Of a stretch of 64,000 bases of DNA, positions 1-10,576 are shown in pieces; positions within the stretch are counted from its first letter, which is position 1, and each line of letters opens with the position of its first letter. The DNA lies in assembly GCA_963971285.1 (NCBI GenBank), contig OZ020244.1:33108001-33172000 (forward strand), in the 5' to 3' direction. Position numbers and translations under genes: made by a program. The stretch comes from Astropecten irregularis (taxonomy: Eukaryota > Echinodermata > Asteroidea > Paxillosida > Astropectinidae). The notes below the pieces were generated by a model. It was given only the letters and a program-made list of their open reading frames with translations. It was not told where the DNA came from and searched no databases.

Positions 1-2690
1 AAATCGTTCAGATGATGATTTCTTCAAATACTCCTTAAGAGGCCAATTCCCCCAAGATATGGGTTGAAATAAGTCCCAAATATGGCCCATTCATCATAAC
101 ATGCTTCTATAACTCTGTTCTCTTGCCATGACTTGGGTCTCTTCTTCTTGTTTCTGCTGGTGTGGTGTTTTTGCACAAGATGCCCTGTCGCAAAAACTAT
201 CGAATGAAAAAAAAATCGAGCGACTGTTGCATGCGGAAGGGCAGACTGGTGAGACGGGCATGCGTTTGTGTGTGTCATCGAGTGCCGTCAGGGTCGCTGA
301 TGTAACAGCATTACAAAGTCATGAGAAGGCCATCTGTAATAACAAATTACGTGCACCACGTGAGTGCGTAACTGTGCGCCACTCGATGACAATTCCACAT
401 GAACGCATCCTGAGGTCTTCCGTCAAACTGGTGACACATCGTAGCAACACAGCTGCCGATATACAGGTAGTCAGGGTAGCAGTCTCTTTACAAGTTACAA
501 CTCCCTGCCACGCACAGAGCGCCGTCCATCGATACATTTCAAAACACACCAAAATAATCGTTCAAGAAAGCTAGTGGAGACAACTCTGCAATTCGCAAGG
601 AAGAAAAGGAACTTCAAGCAGACGGAGAAAGAGGGCGAGAGAGGCAAAGGAGTAAGAGAAGGCTTTGCTAGAGGAAGAAAGGTCCAATAACTCATGGCGA
701 AAGTAATTTATCAGAGATGGTAGTGATAGTGGTTAGCTGCAGAGACACGTTCCCATGCCCTGTCCGACAAACACCGACGAATCAATCACAGAGTACCTTC
801 ACAAGGCCGCACCATCAGTTTCCAATTCAATCTGTGACTAAACCAGGAGAAAAAAAACATAAAAACCCAAAGACTGCACTGACGCCATAGTGGCTAAGAT
901 GCTTTCCCTAGCTTATAATGCACCTGCAACTCATGTTTACCTCTCTTTTAGATTACGTTAAAGGACGGGGGGGAGACAAATCTGTGCCAATAACTTGGTT
1001 TGGCCAAGCAGACATGATTTCGTGGTACACTTACGCAATCCCTTATTCCCTATTTCTTCTTCGATGTCTTCTTTGACTTCTCAAGTTAGACAAACTCATT
1101 CAGGACCTCAAGTATTAAAAAAGAATATATATCTATAATCTTTGGCTAGATAGATGGGGTGATTCCTCCTCCCCCCCCCCACAATCCAACGACACAAACA
1201 CAATGTGGACTTCAAAGGCAACATAATAGCCGCGAGCAATAAGCCTAAGCAACATTACAGACAGTACATTCAGTACAATGGCCAAGCGATATCAGACAGG
1301 AATACAGCAGGGTGAAATCGTGTGGACTACATTGTGAACGTGTCACAAGCACCGACGGGGTTTGACGGCACAAAACTATAAACTCACATGATTCATACAT
1401 GTACCTCCAACATCTTAAGATGACATATATCTTAATACTCATGGATTGCAAAAATCCTATTACATGCAAAATTAAAGCAAAAAATCTGACTTTCACTCAA
1501 AACTTCAGGAAATACATATAACTTGCAGTAAAAATTATTTCAACAAATTTGATTTTATCAATCAGAAAATCTCATTTTCACATTTTTTTATGTCAGAAAT
1601 TTTTAATGAATCTGATAAAATTCTGGTTGGCAAGTATGCATGATTGAATCCTGAGATGGTTTTCACTATCCACTAATACCCACTATCAACTGAAGCTTAC
1701 ACCCAAAAAAATTAAATTCTGAGTGATCAATGGCATGCACACAACTTTGCTATTGATTTCATTCAAAGGTTTCCTTAATTCCCATTTTAGGGCGTTTATC
1801 AGAAGATTTACAAGAAATGGGGAAGCTAGTACACGTACATACACAAACAACTGGGCTCATCTTATGCTCTGTCTGGACAACAGCTGAAACCATCGATTGA
1901 TTCTTAGAAGATTGAGGAGAGAATACATTTTATTGGATGTGTATTGGTTGATATTCGGTCAAAGGATGTACTCTCGCCAAAAGGGCACAGTAAGTGTTCT
2001 AAACATAGTACTCGTGCGTCAATGTATGTCGTGCAATATATTGAAATCAGTAAATCATTATATGGATAGCATGTGATGACGTTTTCAGAGTTCTCAGAAA
2101 ACTTGTATCAGTCAATAGATAGTTATATGGGTCACTCCACCGGATTGGGGCACGATTTGTGATGGTGTCGAATGTTACATAGCTGTACACTTGCAGATAA
2201 TGAATTTTACCGGTAATAAAGAATAGGCAGGTATTATTTTTTGGGCAATAGTAAATGTAAACAATTTGCAGCAGATATTCGAATTCAAATTAAATCAGTC
2301 AACAAATTTATTTGATGAATACTTCCATGCTAATGAGTCATAGTTGTAAATAGTCCGGTATCCTAATCCTCCGCGGTCCACCTGAAGTTAGAAATACTTA
2401 ACTAAGCAGGGCACGAAGTGTGGCCTTTCAGTTTTTTTACCGTAATCACTGTAAAGAATGTGCAGTCTATTGTACTTAGAGTATTGTGCGATCACCCCGG
2501 TGATATGACCCATATTATACACATATCCGACGCACAATTCATGTAATTGGCCCTATACAAAGAGGGGACGTACACCCACAGTAGGGCCTATAACAGTGGG
2601 GCGGGGACACTGCATGGCGGATGTAATACTGCCCTCACATGACGAGTCGTGTCATCGGATCGGTGTATAGGCTGATCAAAGCAGGAGGAT
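1..2690. other. Noncoding stretch, no gene recognised
   Basis: The sequence is AT-rich with homopolymer runs, for example a C tract near 1171-1181. Open frames on both strands up to 148 codons lack recognisable domains, and I see no convincing paired splice sites. I see no mobile-element ends here. Confidence 0.5.
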
Positions 2691-2867
2691 AATACGGGCG
2701 TTTCAAAATAGTGCGCCACCACGAGTTTGCAAACGCATTGGCCAATTTGTCGACACACTGCGAATCTTTCCACATGCGCAGTTTGTCGACAAAATCAATT
2801 CAGCGCATTGTGATTGGCCAACATGTTGCAAACTCATGGTGGCGCACTATTGTGAATCGCCCGTATT
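2691..2867. repeat. Palindromic MITE-like element flanked by TA
   Basis: The left arm (AATACGGGCGTTTCAAAATA...) and the right arm are near-perfect reverse complements for about 50 bp. They include the shared core GTGCGCCACCA and the inner GCATTGGCCA/TGGCCAA parts, around a central segment containing GTCGACA twice in opposite orientation. The ends read TA-CGGGCG...CGCCCG-TA, compatible with a TA target duplication as used by Tc1/mariner-type elements. There is no coding capacity. The family is inferred; only the inverted repeat is seen directly. Confidence 0.7.
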
Positions 2868-4587
2868 CTTCGGTACCCTTGTCAGCTAGCTGAGAGTCCT
2901 GAGGATTGTGACGATCTGTTTGAGATAGTCTGTCACCAGATCATTGGTGGATCTGCTATGTCCTATCTGAAAATCAATCACCTTGGAGGATATAACGAGG
3001 ATATAACGTACCCCAGATATAGGACAAGACAGTTATTTCATCTTGTACGCTAAAAGAACTGACCATTTTCTGTGTGACTGTAATTTCGCATCACTTAAAA
3101 CATGGGGCATTCTGACGTGCACGTCAATGCTTGTACATACTACATGTACATGTACTTCTGCAGAAGCCAGTGTAGCGTGCAAAGAGAGATACGCATATGG
3201 TTCATATCCGACATGTTCTAGAGCTTGTGCTGTTTTGACAAGGTGCGTGTGTGCAATGGGGCTTGACCAGGAGTTGAGGACCCTATGAAGAGGAGTAATA
3301 CATGCAAGGAACATTCATGTTATAGCTGAACGGCAAAAACATAAACATGCTGGAAAGACATCAGGAAACGACCACCATCAGGATGTAATAGGATTTACAT
3401 ACAAGTCAGGCCATGTTATAATTGGCCTTATGGAATGATAACCCTTGAAGATAATAAAACCGCATCTCAGACAGGCAAGGGGAAAACACCCCCCCCCCCT
3501 CCCACCTCCTCACCAGGGCTGCGACAAATTAACAAAACAAAAACCCATCTAAACACACAGCTCAACCACCCACCTACAAACAAGATAGCTAGATAGAGTC
3601 GGGGGGAAAAACAATGACTGAAAAATCCAGGGCAATATCATTCGCTCCTGCATGACTGGCCATCTCATCTCAATTCAATTCAATTTAATTAGATTCCAGT
3701 TCAACACTTTATTTCTACATCGCTGACAAATGGCGCATACATAACATCACTTTCAATCAAATCGATGTCAGAATAACATGTATGTAGTAGTCCCAGTTTG
3801 CAAAATGGGGCGACAAAAACAACAGGGAGAGATTTTAATCTGTACATTATTATTTTTTTTCGGTACATGAATGTCGGGCAAAATGTTTGTCTATACCGTA
3901 GGCAATCATGACTATACACATGTAGGCTCTATCGGTATTTATTACCGTTATCAATTTGAAAAAAGAAATTAGAATAATGTGCTTGTTTTGGATGGAGTGC
4001 TTCCTTTGAGATATTGCTTCAATAAACCATCTCTAGCAGAAAGAGGAAGGAAGAATGTAGTCTTTAATTTGCAAGATGACTCACTCGACATCATTAGCGA
4101 TGGAATGAGAGATGCTGATGGAGTTTTAGAATAGATGATGACATCCGCAGCATGCAGGCTACGTACCGTACTCTGTGGCATGACATAATATACATGCCCA
4201 TGACGTTATCTCCGTCATTGGAAATCAATGAACTTCACACAAAGTTACCAGCTATGTTAATCCCACTTTAGATTCTATTGACCGGACTGTCCGGACATTG
4301 CTAACAGCTAAAACACAATGTGTGGTGTCATATGTTCATACAATTCCCCGAGCGTTTGTATTATCTTTGTTTTAATTGCAGAAAAACTTAAGTCTTTAAT
4401 AACAAATAAGTGATTATTTTTAACTCAGGGTGGATGTGCCAGGTTTGAGTGGAATGACATACATTAATTTCATTGTGTATTGATTGATTTGCTGTGAGGA
4501 TGTGCTGTTTTCACTTTTTGATCCCGTGTTTTCAGGATGGAAAAACGGGCTGTGATTCTGTGGGTCTGGTTTGATGTACAGTACCCA
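2868..4587. other. Noncoding stretch, no gene recognised
   Basis: This stretch holds TACATGTACATGTA-type sequence near 3136, a C tract near 3489 and CAATTCAATT repeats near 3672. A plus-strand frame of about 54 codons ending with TAG near 4130 has a plausible amino-acid mix (for example NVVFNLQDDSLDIISDGMRD). It lacks a good upstream splice acceptor, so I do not call it a gene. Confidence 0.4.
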
Positions 4588-5104
4588 TTGCTGAGATGTG
4601 GTGTGCCTACAGTTTGGGTGTTGCGTACCCATAATTTGAGTGAAGTGTACCCATGGTCTGGGTGTGGTGTACCCATGTTTTGGGTGTGGTGTACCCATGA
4701 CTTGGGTCTGGTGTATCCATGGTTTGGGTCTAGTGTGGCCATGGATTGGGTAAAGTACACCCATGATTTGGGTCTGGTGTACCTATGGTTTGAGTATTTA
4801 AAGATGCATCCATAGTTTGGGTGAAGTGTACCCATAGTTTGGGTCTGGTGTGGCCATATATTGAGAAAGGTGCACCCATGGCTTGGGTGAAGTGTATCCA
4901 TAATTTGGGTAAGGTGTAACCATGGTGTTGAAGAATACCCATGGTTTGGGTGAGGTGTACCCATAGTTTGGGCCTGGTGTGACCATGTATTGGGTAAACC
5001 ACACCCATGGTTTGGGTCTGGTGTACCCAAGGTTTGAGTATTTAAAGATGCACCCATGGTTTGGGTGAAGTGTATACCCATAGTTTGGGTCTGCCATACC
5101 CGAG
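4588..5104. repeat. 22-bp minisatellite (ACCCATGGTTTGGGTCTGGTGT)
   Basis: About 22 units follow each other with a basic period of 22 bp, built on ACCCATGGTTTGGGT plus CTGGTGT, GAAGTGT or similar endings. A longer motif (TTTGAGTATTTAAAGATGCA followed by the same units) occurs at 4789 and again at 5033, giving a higher-order period of 244 bp, about 11 units. Because 22 is not a multiple of three, repeated 22-residue peptides appear in several frames on both strands, including a 203-codon minus-strand frame. I regard these as by-products of the repeat, not genes. Confidence 0.92.
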
Positions 5105-5715
5105 ACTCAGATCAGATAATGCTGAATCTTGACTCACTTGAATTTGGCCGTGCATATTCTAATTTTCTTCTTTCTAATGAAGTAAGTTACTCATACACTT
5201 GAAACCTACTTCAGAAGATAAAGATGATGCTTCAAGAACCAAAGACAAAGGAGAGAATGGGTCAAGGGAGGAGAAGAGGAGAATCAACATGTTTCCACGG
5301 TGAATCACCAAGGTGATTCATGCCATGAATGGAAAAAAAAAAAAAAAACATCAACGATTCAACTGGTACCAGCAATAATAAGTCAATTTACAATGCTATG
5401 GTCGACCCTGCCCCAAATTATTTCCTTAAAATTACAACTTACTGTGCATTTATATTGTAGGCCTATGATATATTCCCATGTTTAAAATAACGTCACACAT
5501 CTAGCTATACATCCATTTTTGTGCTTTATATTTTGTAACTCACAATTGCTTTTAAATTATTTACATGACTTTCTAATGCTTAAATACTTTGTTTAAATTG
5601 TAAACAATCTTTACAACTGTTCATCATTAAATTTCACCATATCAGTTTGAATCAGCAAAGGGTATATAAAAAAAGGTGAAATATTTCCATTTGCTCCCCA
5701 TATAATGCATCTAAC
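5105..5715. other. Noncoding stretch, no gene recognised
   Basis: The sequence is AT-rich with an A run at about 5332-5348. No domain-bearing frame, RNA gene or element end is seen. Confidence 0.5.
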
Positions 5716-5718
5716 ATA

Positions 5719-5953
5719 GGCCCTTTTTCAAACCTCAGCTCCGGCTCAGGCTCCGGCTCCAGCTCCATTTCTTGAGTCAATTTTAAAATAACGGGTATCA
5801 AAATAGAGACTTTTGGCTGTGGTTCGGAAGTAGATTCTCTGGTTTGAAAGGGAAAACGGAGCTTCAGCTTCAATGAAAGCCCACAACCTCTTTTTTCAGC
5901 ATATGGATGAGGGAGCCGGAGCCGGAGCCGGAGCCGAGGTTTGGAAAAAGGCC
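5719..5953. repeat. TIR element with GGAGCC hexamer ends, ATA duplication
   Basis: The left end starts GGCCCTTTTTCAAACCTC followed by GGCTCC-type hexamers. The right end has four GGAGCC hexamers followed by GAGGTTTGGAAAAAGGCC. The two are inverted repeats for about 40 bp. The three bases on each side are ATA (5716-5718 and 5954-5956), consistent with a 3-bp target duplication. The middle, read on the minus strand, matches the smaller relative at 23319-23430 (shared AAAAGTCTCTATTTTGATAC-like segment). It is non-autonomous and the superfamily is undetermined. Confidence 0.75.
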
Positions 5954-6278
5954 ATAATCTATGAAAAAGGCCCTCCTAACTCCAAACAGTAATATTCTTA
6001 TTTAACTTTGTTCACCTAAGGGGAAGGCTGCCAAATATCTTTTGAAGGGTGCTTCTGGCCCCCAACTCCATCATCACCCAATCCTAGCAGCGTGCTTGGC
6101 AATTATTGCAGCCTACATCCAAGTGGGGCAAATTTTTTGATAATTTCATGTACTTAAATATACTTAAATACTTAAACCAAGTGCTTAAAAAAGAAACATT
6201 TCACATCAATTGTGTTTCCCATACGTAGTGACAAGCTGTTTTTTTTTTTCTTTTTTTTTAGGTTTTGCTACGTGTCAT

Positions 6279-6367
6279 CAGGTCTTCCTATTACTCCAAG
6301 CATTTTATCAATTTCAGGTCATTATTTTGGCTGATGACCAGTTTGCAGCAGTTTATTACTTGTGCTT
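6279..6367 (+). repeat. Dispersed repeat (family B) copy
   Basis: The segment contains TTACTCCAAGCATTTTATCA, then CAGGTCATTATTTTGGCTGATGA and TTTGCAGCAGTTTATTACTTG split over the copy. The same order of blocks recurs at 8396-8480 and 18996-19076. It is diverged, with no terminal repeats seen at this copy. Confidence 0.65.
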
Positions 6368-7209
6368 TTTTTATAACTAGTACAATCTGGAACGATATTC
6401 AAGTGCTATGGCATGGAGCCAAACCAGAATCTAACTTTCAGAGGGTTAATAATACACCCTGCTTGCTGAGATGTAGGAGCTACATGTCCCCAGTCCTCAT
6501 ATTATGACATTTGACATTTCGGGTTGCGTGGCAGGGCAGAGTAGACGGCATTCATCTGTTCATCAGTCGGTTTCATCAGTCTACATTTCATCCTGCCGCC
6601 CAGGACAAAACTGCTGATCGGTAAAACATCACTCCAGCGCCGACCAAATTTACAAATTCCACTCCTACTGTACGGGGCAAAACTGTCAGAGCATAACTCG
6701 GCCGTCTATAGCAACAAGTACCGCACTGCCGCCGCCGCACCGCGCCGAGCCGCTTGCCGAGATTCACCTGGGTCTCCTGATTCTAATTAGGTTACAAATG
6801 TACTGCACGGCCACCATATGGCCTGCTTCTTTTTCTACTTTTTAATTCCTTTCTTTCTTTTTTTTGGTTCAAATTAGACGTTCACGTCGAAAGGTTTTCA
6901 GGTATCCTAAGAGCATCAGGTGTATCAGACTGAGGACACAAACAAAAAAAATTAAGCAAAAATAAGCATTCATTCCGAATCATAAATATCTGGATGACTC
7001 TAACACAGAATTCATGAGAAACACAGACCTGGAGAAAGCACACTCCCTCCCCCAAGAAAAAAAAAAAAGCCGAATAAATAAAAACAAGAACAAAACGAAG
7101 ATGCATGAAGAAACCCCCCCCCCACAAAAAAAAAAAATGAAAAAAAAAGAGTGGGTGGCTTGAGCATTTGACAGCAGACAGACAAGAGGAAACTTAATAT
7201 CCTGAGGTG

Positions 7210-7239
7210 GTTGCCATGGCGATAATGACGTCAAATTGG
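7210..7239. promoter_or_regulatory. Composite X-box, CRE and CCAAT-type sites
   Basis: Three recognisable site types lie within 30 bp. GTTGCCATGGCGAT (7210-7223) is close to the RFX X-box GTTGCCATGGYAAC. TGACGTCA (7226-7233) is a perfect CREB/ATF site. ATTGG (7235-7239) is an inverted CCAAT pentamer, as bound by NF-Y. RFX, CREB and NF-Y sites co-occur in known promoters, though the spacing here is much tighter than in the MHC class II module. There is no adjacent gene to confirm promoter function. Confidence 0.35.
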
Positions 7240-8362
7240 GTGGCCAGGTCCCGTGAGTCATGGGCTCATCAAGAGCCTCGTCCCGTGTTTCTGTCTCATT
7301 AGCTTCAGGAAGATTTATGTATAATTCATTTTTCAATTACGCCTGATTATAGGCTGCATTATTCACACATCTCTTCCCCTTTTTCTCCTTTTTTTGGAGG
7401 GTTGGTAGAGGGGTTGGGGGCTTGAATAATAAGAACTTCTATCATTTTTTAGTTTACAAGAACTAAACAAACAAGAAACAAAACAAAACAAAAAGCTTAA
7501 AAACAACTATTCAAAAAACAACAAAAAGCAAAACACACATCCTATCACTGCATGGACAGCCATAAAGGATGACTACCTTCAAAAATTCCCCACGGTTATA
7601 CAATCACGGATACTATCTATTTTGATTCATTCATTTGTTCTAAGACACTACCCGCTTATTTCCCTTGTATATTACATAATATGAGGCAGCCCCTTTTCAT
7701 TACTGTGGTTCTCATTTCCGACTGACCCATATTTTGGGCTCTGACCAAAGAAAAAAACCCTTTTTTTGCCGCCGCCCCTATCCAGAATGACATAATATGA
7801 ATTCAAGAAAAAAAAAATTGTGCCAATAGGCCTACATTTTTATACTTCCTATCACAGAAATAATAATAAAAAATGTTCAACCGAGATTACAGTGAATACA
7901 ATGAACATTTCTCATCATTTTCTAAAGGTTTTTGTTCAGTTCAGCCAGATTTTTCTTCCACCAAACTTTTTTGTTGTCAGACCGACCGACCCTCCCTCAA
8001 GGTGAAAAATAAATGAGAACAACAGTTATAAAAAAAGGGCCCCCCTAATGTTGTGTCAGTACGTAAACATGGTTTCATTTTGAGTTTTAGAGTAGTTTGT
8101 CATGTCAATTTGCTATTCTGAGGATTCTCACACATTATTTATCAGGATTTGTATTTAGGCTTATGATCACTTTTCGCAGTGTAAAAGGCTCAATTTTCTT
8201 CTTATATCAAAAAGCAGATTACAGAAAAGCAATTCATGAAAAAAAAATTACAAAATTTAGAGATGGAGAAGGAAAGAGATCAGTTTGTGCTTTTGTTCCG
8301 GTTGCCAATCGTTTTTAAATAAGACAAAATTAAAATAAGAGTTAGGAGCTAAAACATAAACC

Positions 8363-8480
8363 CTTTGAGAAAGATTCTGCTTGGATCAAAACGTCGAACA
8401 ACCCTCCTAATGACTAGGCATTGTATATTTCAGGTCATTATTTGGCTTGATGAGCAGTTTGCAACTGTTCACTACTTAAA
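8363..8480 (+). repeat. Dispersed repeat (family B) copy with hairpin
   Basis: The copy begins with GATTCTGCTTGGATC, a short hairpin (GATTC/GGATC stem with one G-T pair), followed by AAAACGTC, CCCTCCTAATGACTAGGCAT, then CAGGTCATTATTTGGCTTGATGAG and TTTGCAACTG. The block order matches the copies at 6279 and 18996. The hairpin followed by a GAAACG-like string is discussed as a possible hammerhead relic. Confidence 0.6.
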
Positions 8481-8807
8481 ATTGAAGGATAAATAAAGAT
8501 CAACGCAGGGCAAAAGTCAAGAGTACTCGCAGCATTAGCATTCCAGACAAAATAGGACAAATTATCAGGATATGCATGTGTTCTGAACTTCTGGTTAAAA
8601 AGTGTTCAAAGGAAATACGGTGGTTAATATTAAGAAGGGTAATATACCGTGGGATGCTGCCAAATTCTTAGATTGATGGAAAATCTTAACATCGGGTACG
8701 GCTAGCAATTAAGTTCAAAATGTCAACCCGGTCACGGGAAAAACAAAATAGTGCTACACTGTACATGTTTTGTCCATAATCTGATGCTCTGGGTTTTTTT
8801 TTTTCAG

Positions 8808-8912
8808 CAAAAGGGCGTTGCCCAGTGTCAAGAGATTGTGTTGGATGATTCCAACGTTGGGAAGATGAACATGACCAATGTGAAAGATATTGCTTCTGTG
8901 TTGTATTTTTAA
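8808..8912 (+). CDS. Candidate terminal exon of an unidentified host gene
   Basis: A strong acceptor (ten T residues then CAG at 8805-8807) precedes a frame of 34 codons, beginning QKGVAQCQ and continuing with VLDDSNVGKMNMTNVKDI, that ends in TAA at 8910-8912. The mix of residues is typical of coding sequence and not of the AT-rich surroundings. No family is recognised. The stop codon abuts the 8-bp target duplication of the hAT-type MITE at 8921, so if the exon is real the MITE sits at the very start of its 3' untranslated region. ATTAAA near 9310 could be a poly(A) signal. A chance open frame after a chance acceptor remains possible, and the upstream exons were not found. Confidence 0.33.
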   Translation, partial: QKGVAQCQEIVLDDSNVGKMNMTNVKDIASVLYF

Positions 8913-8920
8913 ATACTAAG

Positions 8921-9250
8921 CAGGCGCGGTTCTAGAGCCAAAATTTGGGGGGGGCTAGAAGAGCCATTATTTTTTTTTTTTTTGGGGGGGGGGGCTAGAA
9001 GACCCAATATTTTGGGTTCTTCTAACACTCGCTTCTGCTATGTCTTATTAGGGGTTGAAAAACATGCACATTATAGCCCACACATCGCATTTTTATGTAA
9101 TTGGCGCTTAATAACTGAAAAAATCCAGTATTTTCAAGAATTTTTTTTTCACTTGCATAATTTTTGGGGGAAGGGGGGGGGCTAGACAACATTTTTTGGG
9201 GGCCAGCCCCCCCCCCCCCCCCCCCTAGTCCCCCCATGGAACTGCGCCTG
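8921..9250. mobile_element. hAT-type MITE with 8-bp target duplication
   Basis: The element begins CAGGCGCGGTTC and ends GAACTGCGCCTG (11 of 12 terminal bases inverted-complementary). It is flanked on both sides by a perfect 8-bp direct repeat ATACTAAG (8913-8920 and 9251-9258). An 8-bp duplication with CAGGSGCGG-like ends is the signature of hAT transposons. At 330 bp, with no transposase frame, it is non-autonomous. Subterminal GGGGGGGCTAGA repeats and a 19-C tract (9207-9225) make the inside strongly strand-asymmetric. Confidence 0.88.
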
Positions 9251-9258
9251 ATACTAAG

Positions 9259-10378
9259 TATTATTTCTGGGGAGGTAGCAGGCTATGTATTGAACCAACT
9301 CATAACTTCATTAAAAACCAGTGAACTACCTTTGTCATGACTCTCCAGATTATATGAACAAAATGTGTGCTTTTTATCTTTCATAGTGGTTTACACATTG
9401 ATTTTTAGTCTGCTTGTCTCATTTTGGGGCATTTTTTTTTCTATTCTCACAAACAAACTCAGATGCAGTAGCTGCCTTGTACCCCTGGCCATGCACCTAA
9501 CCCAAGAAGAATAGGGACTTTCCATTTTGATTCATTGCAATTAAAATCTAATCAAGCCAGCATATGTCACACTGGACATTCAACTGTCTACTTTCCTTAT
9601 TTTCATTTCGGACATTTATTGCTTTGTTGAATACAGGACATCAGAAACAATTAAGCATACATCTCAATGCCTCCCCCGAAAAAACAGAGGGGAAAACAAG
9701 TATAGAAAGACACAAATTCTTATAAAATACACGATGAAAATAAACAAATTTGAACGTGATGTATTTCATACACGTATGTGTCCTACAGTGACCAAGCGTT
9801 TTTCTTTTCATATAAAAAGACAAACAAACATACTGACAATGGGGCATAAATTATTCACCCATGGAGTTCACTACAGGTGTTTGTCCACTGTGTGTTGCCA
9901 TGGAAACTGTATAAGCTACAAAAGGAAAGCAAACTATTGAGAGTCTGTATAGGCCTATAGACATCGTGCATGTAATTACGGTATGTATACAGCATCATAA
10001 CTGGCCACAGACAATATCATCTCCCCAAGGTTGTTGCATGTACAGTATGCTAAGTGACCGCCTAATGGGTCTTGCCATGCAAATGTATCAATGTTCAGAT
10101 GGGGGGAGGGGATGGTGTTTAGTTTGTATGAACCATTTTTTGTTCTTCTATTTTTTTTTGTATTTGTACTGGCTCTTTACCCTATAGTCTGCAAAAGGAA
10201 AACAGGCCGAGCGTTGAAACGCGTTAACATGGATCGATCCTTGATGGCACAGTGTGGAAACTGTTGATACAAATACTACATAATTCCGTCTTCTGTCTGT
10301 AGTAGTTGCGATTGATCTCTCGTCACAACCTTTTGTTATTTTACAAAATGATCCAGAAACATTTCCTCGGGTATGCAT
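9259..10378. other. Noncoding stretch, no gene recognised
   Basis: No domain or convincing exon is seen. It contains an X-box-like GTTGCCATGGAAAC at 9894-9907. Confidence 0.45.
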
Positions 10379-10576
10379 CAATAGCGCTCCGCACTAATGA
10401 CGTCACACGAGTGATTTGGCCAGGCGCGCGCTTGTACAAAATTCCCGGATGTCAGACAAACTTCTCATGCTATGCATGCACACACACACCCCCCCCCCCA
10501 CCACACGTTTGCCTTGGTTGCAATGAGTGTCTGAGATCAGGTGTGCTATTTTTAGCGCAAGTGCGGAGTGCTATTG
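10379..10576. repeat. TIR element, family C, copy 1
   Basis: The left end CAATAGCGCTCCGCACT and right end AGTGCGGAGTGCTATTG are inverted repeats. A second copy at 38776-38918 shares CCGCACTAATGACGTCACA near the left, CACCACACGTTTGC in the middle and GCTATTTTTAGCGCAAGTGC on the right. It is non-coding and CpG-rich, with an internal TGACGTCA. A CA/C-tract expansion (10479-10500) is private to this copy. Confidence 0.8.

Larger units (their letters stand above)
5957..8807. other. Noncoding stretch with repeat fragments
   Basis: No gene is recognised. The stretch holds two copies of a dispersed repeat (6279-6367 and 8363-8480), a possible regulatory cluster at 7210-7239, G/C-rich patches near 6720 and many homopolymer runs. 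The region 7180-7380 has more balanced composition than its surroundings. Confidence 0.45.

Noticed and set aside
128-574. 148-codon plus-strand frame
   Set aside because: No domain, no splice context, and a start in AT-rich sequence. The length is within chance for a 64-kb window.
4470-5081. 203-codon minus-strand frame and several 92-114-codon frames
   Set aside because: They are translations of the 22-bp minisatellite in successive frames. Open frames on both strands at the same place are explained by the repeat unit lacking stops.
10479-10500. CA/C tract that could be mistaken for a separate satellite
   Set aside because: It is a short expansion inside the family C element; the second copy lacks it.
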